64,000 bases of DNA from Micromussa lordhowensis (lineage: Eukaryota; Cnidaria; Anthozoa; Scleractinia; Lobophylliidae). Location of the stretch: the NCBI GenBank assembly GCA_964020085.1, contig OZ026607.1, positions 18,250,557-18,314,556 on the forward strand, given 5' to 3'. A program made the position numbers and the translations under genes. Under the pieces are notes generated by a model. It did not search any database and was not told the DNA's origin. It saw nothing but the letters and a program-made list of their open reading frames with translations. Shown piece by piece: positions 51,701-62,200 of the stretch (positions are counted from its first letter, which is position 1; the number at the start of each line of letters is the position of its first letter).

Positions 51701-53152
51701 CATTTACAGTAAGTTTTAAAATAGCCGCTGGTTATTTTGGAAAAAATTTGAAAATCGACTGGCATGGAACAGTATCTCTTTACGGAGGGCAACCCGTACG
51801 AAATTACCTTCCTTAGTTCACATCTAAACAACATCCAGAGTATATATTAAAAATTAAAGGTATAAGATAGGGTAAATATGGAAAATCACTGCTCTAGACT
51901 GAATGGTTCATAAACCATAGAAAAATCTACCGAAGATACTTGTCAAACAATACGTACTATTAACTCCCTCCCTCCCCACAGGGGATCACATGCAGCCTGT
52001 TATGACAGCTAGGACCCATTCTCGCGTGTGAAGTTGACAGATCCGACCACAAATCCCGTGACTTGTTTTCAAAGGCCTACCTTGGTGAACAAAACAAACC
52101 AGATTAGAGTCAAATTAGTGAGATTGGCAATGTTTAAACGCTCAATTAATTACCCGCAAATTTATCAAAGCTTAACCCCTGGCAAGTAGATTGTTATTTC
52201 CTTCTTGATCAACAATGTAATCTTGTCAATGAAATGTCAGCGGCGCTAACAGATATGCACCACCTCTTTGAGTAATGCTCACGATTTGCACGAAATTAAT
52301 TTTCTTTGAAAAATATTTCGAAATCCATTCGTTGTGAAGCGTATCAAGATAGATAGTGCACTGGCCTTGGTAATTTCGTTGGACATTTGGCGTCTACAGC
52401 GTAAGGGATTAAGAAATAAAATTAAGAATGGCAATTTGGTTAGCGTGATCTTTTTGTTTGTTACTTTGCCCTTTGGTAAATGAATGACGTTTGTGACGAC
52501 AAATGCACGCACGCGATGTATACTCCGGTCGAAGCGTTAAAACTGGAAATTAACTCCGTTTTTTCTTCTGCTTTGTCCGAGTCTGTTCATTTTATATTGA
52601 AATAATATTCTCTTGTCAAACAGAATTTACTAAATAATCCGAAGCAGAGTAGAACGTTTTATCTCGTGAAAAATCGAGATACGAGACAAAATCTAAAGTG
52701 GCATGGTTATTTCTTACGTTCAATGCCTCTTCTCACAGGTTTGGTTTAAAAACAAACGCGCAAAGTGTCGGCAGCAAGACAAGCAGACAGGATCTCAAAG
52801 CAAGACGTACCCGGCGAAGAGGAAAAACTCCTCGCCGCCCGTACAAGAACCAGTGAAGCCAGCAAAGAGAAACATGCAGATATCTACGACTAAGCCAGTC
52901 AGCAAGTTTAATTATAACACGACAGCTTCGTGGCCACAGCAAAGCACAAATACCCTGGAACAGAATATGCAAGCACTGGTAAATATCCAAAGAAACGCAG
53001 GATATCAGCGCTCAAATGCAGTCAATAACACCGTGATGGGGCCATCCATCCACAAGCAAGATTTCCCTTATGCCAAAAATGTACCAATGACTAACTGGAT
53101 GTCAATCAATCATACTGTACAACCAAGTTATTTCACACCCTCCTTGATATGA
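48790..53152 (+). CDS. otx: Otx paralog 3: Otx-class homeodomain transcription factor (3 exons, main form)
   Basis: Exons 48790-48883, 50482-50633 and 52739-53152 join to 219 codons plus stop, intron phases 1 and 0. The N-terminus [11 protein letters not shown] aligns with [10 protein letters not shown] of paralog 2. The homeodomain is at about residues 37-96 (preceded by PPRK), with recognition helix [13 protein letters not shown]: Lys50 and Asn51 kept, Lys instead of Arg at position 52. The tail lacks WSP (NTTASWPQ in its place) and has the [16 protein letters not shown] motif shared with paralogs 2 and 4, ending SYFTPSLI. The frame is open upstream of the chosen ATG to 48700, so a longer N-terminus is possible. 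I chose 48790 because it aligns with the other copies and a splice acceptor precedes it. Alternative first exon: 49782-49857. Confidence 0.92.
48932..49035 (+). promoter_or_regulatory. Conserved non-coding block in intron 1, shared with paralog 2
   Basis: Counterpart of 32622-32700. It contains identical GATAATCTTTCCT and GCTAAGTGGGTTT strings, the latter followed here by GGGATTAG, which includes a GGATTA K50-homeodomain site. Confidence 0.45.
49645..49650 (+). promoter_or_regulatory. TAATCC site upstream of alternative exon, paralog 3
   Basis: TAATCC about 135 bp before the alternative start codon, in a setting like those in paralogs 2 and 4. The motif is short enough to occur by chance, and only the recurrence makes it notable. 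Confidence 0.3.
49782..49857 (+). CDS. otx: Candidate alternative first coding exon of Otx paralog 3 (Trp/Cys-rich N-terminus)
   Basis: ATG opens 25 codons starting [18 protein letters not shown] and ending at a phase-1 donor (GAAG|GTAAAT) that matches exon 2 at 50482 (624 bp on). It is the clear counterpart of the segment in paralog 2: same length apart from one inserted codon, same C-x2-C-x2-C cluster, mainly silent differences. Splicing to exons 2 and 3 gives a 213-residue protein. The frame is open upstream to 49680, so a longer start is not excluded, but homology begins at this ATG. Confidence 0.75.
50634..52738 (+). other. Intron 2 of Otx paralog 3
   Basis: Phase-0 intron at homeodomain position 46/47, donor GTAAAT, acceptor TCTCACAG. 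Nothing recognisable inside. Confidence 0.85.
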
Positions 53153-56100
53153 TATTGCGGCAATAAATAACCTAAATACCAGTGTAATAAGAGATATTTA
53201 AATCATAAATTCAGAACTTTCATGTGCCATATATAAGCAGCGTTTTTAAATTTTGGTTAGTTCTTTTGTACTTAGCGTACATTTAGTGCCCTAAACCACG
53301 TAGACATAATTATCAACAGTAGAAGGCATTTTTGTATAGTCCCAGTGTTTTAAAAATAGTGCGCATGCATTTTTGGTCCAGCCTTATAGCTGTTGTTTGT
53401 TGTTAGAGTTTTAGTTAGACTCCCTGAACCAGTCTCTGGTTTACATCCAGTCACTGCCATTCTTTTGATCTGTCCCCTCGAACCAATAAGGTGTATAAAT
53501 AATTAAGAGTACTTGTGTCTAATGGTCACAATAGTTGCTTTCTACCTCACGGTAAACTTTGACGCTGATTTTTAGCAGCTTGTCAATGTACTTGCCAATA
53601 AAAACTGCAATGAGAAGGGAAATAAAGAGTGGAAAATTTCGCCTTACGACAATGTTACAGTCACAAGTTATTTCCATACAGTTAACGCGCCCAAGATTGC
53701 TTAACCATAATAGACCATGAAAATGCAATGAACTATTTACGCGCGCAAAAAGTAACAAGAAATGAAATTAAAGTTAAACCAAACTGAGAAGTGGAGAGTT
53801 GTTTATAGCAGATCATTACAGCTAGTGGTGAATTCTTCGCTCAGAATCAACTGTAACTTTTAAAAAAACTGCTCTATTATGATTGCTTCAGAAAAGAACA
53901 AGAAAAAGAAAAGTTGCCAGGGATTCTCATTAAAGAGAATTTTGCTTTCTTGCGCTGAGTAAATCTATCTAAATGTCCGGGCGATCTCCTTTTAATATCT
54001 CGCACTAAAACAAGACTGAATATTAACTTGTAAAGGAGAACGCAGGTGGTTGTCTTTTGTCATTCGTTTCTTTTCTTTTTACACTCTTTATTTCTTACCA
54101 TTTTCGTCCTTGCTCTAATTGCCTTTTTATCGTTCTTCTCTTGAGGAGAGATCATTTTGGAAGTTAAACCTGGATGAATGATAAACGAATGAGCCAAACG
54201 TAATTTACTCCTCCGGTAACTAATCTTACTGACGTAAGTACAAAGACGTCAGTAAGACTACAAAAGACGTACATTGTACCTCAGGTGAAAGGGTCAGATT
54301 ATTGGCTTTAGCTTGATGTGGATTTCTCTGTTGTTTGGCCTCGGGCATCACAGCTAGTGTCGAAATCATGGGAAGAAGAAAACCATCATGGCTTTATTTG
54401 ATAAACGTGTTGTTTCGTTTCTTTAGATCAGCGTTAGAGTAAAGAACAGGTCACTGAGAGATTCTGTGCAAAGTTCGGGGAAATTAAATGATCGGATGGA
54501 GTTGACCAGTATTTTAAACTACACAGGAGAATTGGAAAGCTGGGGACTTCAAACTGATGTCCTTTCCCCATCCATCTATCTCTCGTGATTTTTTAAATGT
54601 AAAACCAGCGCTACAAGGGGGTTTTTATATACCTAAAATTTCCGCAAGTTCCGGTTCTGACAAATACCGACATCTGTATTAAGCATTTAATAACGTGGGA
54701 TTAATTACAATCAGACAAACTGGAGAAATAAAAGTGTGCTTTTCCAAACAAATCATAATTATAATAAAAACATAATGAATATCAGCAATGATCATCTCAT
54801 ACAAAGTGTTTCGAAGTCTTAGACGTTGTTACGTGAGAGATTTCAAGTTCCCGTTTGTTGATTTCCGTGTGAGACGAACACGGATATCAACCAAACCAAT
54901 GAAGCACGTACATTTCTTAAGCTTTGTACTTGAATTTTGTTTGTGTTTAAACGGTGTCACAAGCTATCCGTTAAGGTTGCATTAGTTAGATGTAAACATT
55001 TTCTGTATGTACCAGAACTGCCTCAAATATTATAGAAATTTTTAACGATTGTTTTGAATAAAAGTAGCCCTTGATGTTTCGTTTCGTTGCCTGGAGACAA
55101 GGTTAGGGACAGGAAAAAACATAAACACGCAAAAATGAAACAATGTCTATCTTAACTAAATGCCTATCTTCAGCGTCGTTTATCAATAAAGAAGAGTATT
55201 GTATAAAGTCAAAATAAACCATGACCTTAACCTCGAGACTAGAGAAATGCTGGCGGTAAAGCATACTTCAGATGATATTGCGTACTTCCTTAATTTTACA
55301 GACATGTCCAAGCCAGCTATACAATAAAATGTATCCAGTTAATTAATGGAACCGACAACTAAATCGACAAGCTCTTGGCTAGAAACTCAAAAATACTCGG
55401 CTCTTGTATTGTGCCAAATGTCACATTTCTGTCCTGTCAAGCAAATGACCAGACAGTTTATGGACAAACACTGCAGTAAAAGAGCCTCGTTAAAAAAATC
55501 AATCTATTTAATATCGACTTTATTTATTGATCAGATCTGTCACTTCTCTTGAGGCTTGATCAAAAGCGCACAAACAAGGAGAATCGATTAATGTAACTTA
55601 AGACAAGCAAGGAAAGCACGTGTTTGAAACATTGAAACGTTTTTTTTTTCTTTTTTTTTTTTGCGGAAAACGGAAGTTAAATCAGTAGACAGTTTCGTTT
55701 GTCTCAGCGAGTGTATGTAATACCAAAACGGAGCGAGATTATTAAGTTCAGCTTGAGGGAGAAGGAATTGCGATCAATCTGATAACACTGCCCAATTAAA
55801 AAGAACAAAACGACAAAGAGATTAGCGTTGTACAGTTTCTTGGCATAACATTCTTCCTAAGAAGCAAAAAAAAAAACGCAGTCAGTCGACAATACAAGGA
55901 TACCTGATCGTCCAATATAGCAAACGGGGCAAACCTAGCCTGGGGCAAAACGGCACAAGTTCTAAAACGCTAGCATTTATCATACTCTAGTCCCATCTTA
56001 GCGATCGTAAAAGCACTATAAACAGCTCTGTAAGTTTTAAAACTCCTCTAACATCAAAACTGCTTAGTCGTTCACTCGAATGGACATATGTCTAACGGTT

Positions 56101-59100
56101 TCCTGAAAAGTCTCCGGTCTGTGCAGAGGTGGGGGGCCTGTGGCTTTTCAAAAGTTTTCTCTTCCTGTTCTAGGGTTACATCAGGTCAGGCCCGTGCGTG
56201 TTGGTTGAAAGCAATATTTGTGAAGCCAAATTAGGAATCTTGTATTTATATCGAGAGACGGTTAGATCAGAAAACTGCTAGACGAGGAAATACCACGGTG
56301 GCAAGTCATTGTTAAATATTGGTAAGAAACTTGGCTCATCGGAGGATAAACAGTGTACTTCGCGATAAAAACACGTAGGTGAGGCAATTGTTTATAGATC
56401 GGAAAGTGAGATGCAACATTAGTTTTAACTGTAGACAAAACATTTGTTCCGAAAGCTCTCATTTTCCGCTAGAAGGTCGCGATTATATCCTTCTTTCAAG
56501 GTTTTAAGAGATCAAAATGATTTCGCTTCGGCCTCTCCCAGTGGTCACGGACACTCTATAATCAAACTTATTAATTATACTTTGTTAGCGCTATACATAT
56601 GCTTAGATAAACTAATTATAACGATACAAATAATGATTTGAAATTCATTTAGTATTTCGAGATAAACATACATTGCCTACTGCCACGGAAAATAGGTGGA
56701 CGTTAACTTGTCATAAAAAAAAGCTAAACGGATTTTCATAATTGTCATGTGAGCTTTCATTTTAGTGAACTAACACCGCCTCTGACAAGTTTGCAATTGA
56801 AACTTATATGTAAAACTGAAAGCCTAAATTGTACACCGCAATATATTAATTTAAACCCTAACTTCTCATACTGAGATCAAAAAGCAATCACGTTTGTTTA
56901 CGTTTCGGTGTAAAGTTTAGTAAACATTTTAACCGGGGCTTTCAGCTTGGTCTACGGTTGTTTCAACAGTGGATCAAGTTTCGTTCCTAAAGGGCTAACT
57001 TGCTGACAAAAAACGTTATTTCGCCCCAATGTTGTTAATCGCTCATTAAAAACCGCCAATTGGCTTCATTTCATTTCAATTTACAGCATTCCACATATAA
57101 ATTAGATTCCATATGCGGATCGCTGATGTATGCATAGACCTCTTTTTGCATAGACCTATTTTTGCTTCAAGCCTAACACGGGCATTTCGTCACTAGTGTT
57201 TTCGATTTTTTGTGCAGCGCTAACGGCCTTCCCAATTCGAGCGCTACCTAAGAAATCGTCCACAATCGCAGTTGACTGACACCTCCTGGAAGTAGAAAAA
57301 GTGTCCTTTACGGAAATGATCTTTGTCTGACTTGCCATATATTACTAGTTTAAAAAATGGATCAGGTCCGCTTTCGATGTACTGAAAACCCATTCCGACT
57401 GGCAGAGGTGCAGAGTGCATACATTAGAATACGATTGTGGAGTTTAATAGGATTATTTTCCTTGGAGTGTTCGCTTTTGCATTGGGAGCCAAGAAAGGTA
57501 AGGAATAGTTTTGGAAAATGGCCGTTTACGGGGGAGTACTAACAGAGGTTTTATATGAGCTCAAAGGGGACCAGTTTCAAAAACCAGCCCTTAGTACTAG
57601 AGCTTTCCTCTAGAGAGCTTTGACTGTAATTATTTTAATCTCCTTGACTGCACAGTTCTCCCTAACTTGTGAGAATTCCTTTCATCGCATTACATCTTTC
57701 TGTATCATATGACGAGACATTTAGGAATTTTAGCCTCTCTACCATTTCAAGATAAATAGAAACAAACTGTCTATTGCAAGAGAATAACAATAAATCGCAT
57801 CAGATGGAGATTGCTTGTAACTCAGATGATTTGCTTGCTCGATGTGTGTGGTGGGTGGCAAAATATGAAAACATATCAAATATCAAAATATTGACCACAA
57901 GAGAGACATGTGGCCAGGTATGCCTTGGCGTGTATTCAGTACATCGACTTCTCTGAGTAAAGATCAAGGTTTGTTTGTTATTGTACAGAATATTATAAAC
58001 AGCAAACAGTTACTAACTAAATACAATGAAACAGACGCGAAAAAAGGTTAAAAGCTGCATTGTTATTATGGTCTGATACCTGTTAGATCTGAGTCCCAAA
58101 ACGCATATCAAGCAACTTGAAAACAGCAGGAATATTAATATAATGATAGTAATATATACCGTTTCAGATAGTAAAGATATATCTTCCACGGAAAAAAAAT
58201 AATTCCCTTGTTATTCACCAACAGTAGACAGATTTTTATCTCCCTCATTTTCATAACTTTGAATTGAGTAATACCGAACTATTTAGATGCCTCATGTAGT
58301 TGTTCCTTTAATTTACATAACGGCAATTTCCCCTTCCCTTTGTTATGCTTCTGCTTGTACAATCCCTACTGTTACATATCTCTCCATCTTGACTGGAGAA
58401 AGCCACACCTTCGGATCCTCCCAACATAGTCAGTAAGTTCTCTAACAGCCCCACCTCTTCCCATCCTCCGCCATCCCTCCTCCGACAATTTTATTCGTTC
58501 ATCTTTCGTTGGATAAAGAACTTGCTAACTTACATGTAAAGGAAGATTACATTAAAATCGGAGCTTTTTTAAACTTCAATGTCTTTTACCAAAACAATGC
58601 GTGTATTGAAAAACTTGCTGTCGATTGACAGCCCAAGGTTATAGTAACAAACTTAATCAAAAAGGTCAGTGGGTTTTTAGACTAAACACACTTATGTTTT
58701 GCTAACAAATAGACAAAGAAATTAAAACTTCGAATGTGCCTTGCTCGTGACTGCGAAAACAAACTGATAACCGGATGTATGACACGATTGATCCGTTTCG
58801 TGGACCGAGCGGATCTAATTCGAGGCGCTACAATAATAAAGAGATAGAACCATTGCATGTGAGCTACGAGTAAACTTTACCACTAGAGTGACGACCCAGC
58901 TAACAGAGAGATCGGTGAAATACTACATCTTTGTGATCTGAAAATTGAATATAACGCAGAGATACAAGACATATTCGATCGTGTTTCAGGCAAGATAAGC
59001 AAACTTGAACCAACTCGTAATGAGTATCTCCTGCTTTGTAACGCTGATATCACTGAGTTAACTTAGACAGTTGTCCATCATTGATTATTTTCAACGTTAG

Positions 59101-59175
59101 CAGATAAGCGCAACCTAACACTGAGGTCTTAACTAAGGCACAGTTAAGGTTGACACTTTTTGCCTCAAACTACAG
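53153..59175. other. 3' UTR of paralog 3 and intergenic region before paralog 4
   Basis: No gene recognised. AATAAA signals lie at 53162-53167 (too near the stop to be the main site), 53597-53602 and 55057-55062. A hairpin with 11-bp arms CTTACTGACGT/ACGTCAGTAAG lies at 54225-54256, and T-rich runs near 55640-55665. Confidence 0.4.
53597..53602 (+). terminator. Candidate polyadenylation signal of Otx paralog 3
   Basis: AATAAA about 450 bp after the stop codon. Another at 55057 would give a 1.9-kb 3' UTR, and the sequence alone does not decide between them. Confidence 0.25.
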
Positions 59176-59211
59176 GTTCTGCCAAGGTGAAGATAAAAGA
59201 AAGCGGAAGAA

Positions 59212-62200
59212 ATGGATAGCGTGTTTGGCCGTCATCCCTCTTCGTCAGTGAACTATATCAACCTCAATTCGTTCAATATGGATTTTGTCAACCCCGAGGT
59301 GCTTCAGTATGGAGGTATGTTTCATTGTATTTAATCTTACAAGGAAATAACCCTTCAAACATTCTCAAGTGAGCTTCCTATCACGGACATCTCTCCTGTA
59401 AATACACGCTATATGAATCACGCAAAAATTAACACATGAACTCAGGGTTTATATTGTTAAGTGAATGTTTACTTGACCACCTAGATGTGTTCTTTTATAT
59501 GTGGTGAATCGCTGCTTCGACGTTCAGTTAATTAAAAGTGGAGCTTTATGCTTTCGTGTACGATTACTGTATTCAAGTGTGGCTTGTAGACTTAGCCGAA
59601 ACAAGGAAATAGCTTATTGTCTGAAGCCAAAAAGTCGCACAAGTTGATTGATAACTTTTTAGCGGCTGGTGGTAAAGGAAAGTTCATCCCTTAAACTTAT
59701 CTCAGACTGTTCTTCTGCCACAATCCGCTTGGATTAGTTTCGTCTTTTAAGTGATTCCTTCCGAAATCCAGGTGAACTCTTAAAATATGTCGAGTGTTCA
59801 ATTCCTTGCTATTAAGATTCCCTCCCTTGCCGCAAGTCGTTTCCATAGTTACACGTTTCATTTTGTGTTTCCGGTAGTACACCGAAACAGTCCGTAGGTT
59901 TTCGTTGGTGACAAGCAGCCCACTTTAAATACACTACTTAATTTTTCAAAAGGAGATTGCTACAATAATCGAGCTATCCCCGAGCATGCTTCAAGTCCTC
60001 CCGATTGGACCCATTATCTCTTCCAACCTAATTAGTATAAGCTAGTATAATCTGGATTATCTGTATCATCCTGACGTGTGTGAGTTGTGTCACGAGATGT
60101 AGAGACAGGTCGCCAACTCATGTGCGCAATAATCCGTGCATTTTCAGTAGCAACAAATCGCTCAAAACTGAGCATTTGCCACCAGTTGGGTCAAGCAAAG
60201 ATCTCTCCTTAGGTTTTTTGAGCTCTGAGTAATGGCGTTCAACTGGACAGTATATTCACCATACTGGGGTTGTCTCCAATGTTATGCACCCAGCCCATTA
60301 ATGGGAGGTAAATATTTCAATCTCTTAGACTGTGAGTTTGTGTTCAGTCGTAAAGTAACTGGCGTCTTCTCAAGCAACGCTTTTGATTGATCAGCATGAA
60401 CAGGAAGCAAATTAGAATTTCTTGCGGAGTTATTCGCTTGCATTTGGAAAGGGAAGTACAGCTAACACTCCAAATACAAGTCTACGTAGCAAATTCGTCA
60501 CAGCGCCAGTAAATTAACAGATATATGTACCTGAAGCTTTTAATTGGACGTTAATGTTTTGACTGAAGTTGGGCTATTATTGTTCAATTTAATAGCAGTT
60601 TTGTTCAATAGCCTCTCGAAATACCAGTTTAGGCGTGGAGCTGACAATTATAAAGTACAGTTTAATGACTAATAAGTGATTTCACTTGCTATCGATGCAG
60701 GATTTTAGAAATTGATTGTTACCGAGAGCGATACAATCAAGCAACAGGCTTTCACAAGGATTAATAGAAATAATTTAATGGAACGGCGAGCGAGGGATGA
60801 AATTGCATTATATCAATTTAATTGACTAATTATTTTACCTGCCATTGGTGAAGGGTTTTAAAAATCAGTTACTGAGAGCGGTTCTATCGAGCAACAGGCA
60901 TTTACCAGACATTTACAAGGAAGAAAGGACTAACAGAGATGTACAAGGGATGAAATTTGGTGACAATTAGGGACAATTTTGTGCTAGCTAACCTTGACTT
61001 GCAGGAACGAACATGACGAAATAAAAAAGAGGGTGATCAGAAAAGGCATAGGCGCAATCAAAAGTGCCTTTTCCCATGAAAAAAAAACTTATCTTGTTGG
61101 CCTGAAAAATGAGCAGCGCTTTGAAAAGCACACGACTAGCACACGACCAGCACGCGACCCACCTTTGGTTCAGAGAAGCATATGGCTAACTCTTCGACCA
61201 TACTGTTGGCCTATTAAAGGGGCGCTGTCAAGGATTTGGTTATAAGTGTACAATGCAACACACAGAAAATTTTCTCTCCCCTCAATGTAGCAAATACCTT
61301 GGTTCAGTATGTGGTTTCACTAAGATGTAGTCTAGGAAAGAAATTTGTTATTTAAACGTAAAAACAAAGCACTCCTTGCTTCACCAGCCAAAGAACGGTT
61401 CTCCCGTTTAAGCATCAGTAGCACCGTTCACACCTCTCCGGAGCAATTTAAGAGGTTTCACTCTGAAAACACATCAAATGTGTTCCATCCACTCAACGCC
61501 GGAGAAATTTGAAAACGCAACAAACACCGGTACATTTTGGATTTGTGTTGGAGTAGAACTCGGGCGGGAAAATCTCATGACTGGCTTGACGTCATCGTTT
61601 CGAAAAGCTCCATTTTCAAAGCGTTTTCCGTACACACTAAAACGCAAAGCCGACGTTTTCGAAAAGCTCCGTTTTCCTGACGCGCTGTGGACGGTAGGCC
61701 TAACCGTAGAAATAAATTAAAGCTGCGTTTTCAAATTTCTCCAGTGTAGTGCGGAACGGGGCCTGATATCTTCGCTATATATTATTAAAAACGACTACCA
61801 TACGATACATCGTTAACGCGGTTAAAAATTATCGAATTTGAAAGCCTCGATACAACCTCACTTCTATAATTTTTTTCGTTATCGTAACCATGGTGAATAT
61901 ATTTCCATCCTCGCCAGTGGTAGTGATCGATCCTCGCTTCTTATATGCGTTCCTTTCAGTTTTCCTTACTTTTCTACAAAATCAAACCGCTATAGCTTAG
62001 TTTGGGGATTCCTAAGTCATGCTAAAATACGCAGTTGTCCTGTATATTAAATAAAATTAATCGTTGCATTTGTCATTGTTTAGTTACAGTGTGATATTGG
62101 TTTCTCGAACCTCCATTAATTCGAGGGGTTCGGAAGGTAGAGATATCAGGGGGGGAAGTGCAGATAAATCCAATGGAACTACTTTTGGTTTGAGTAATCG

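Noticed and set aside
61478..61720. 80-codon frame in intron 1 of paralog 4
   Set aside because: Lies wholly within a TIR-bounded MITE and has no domain.
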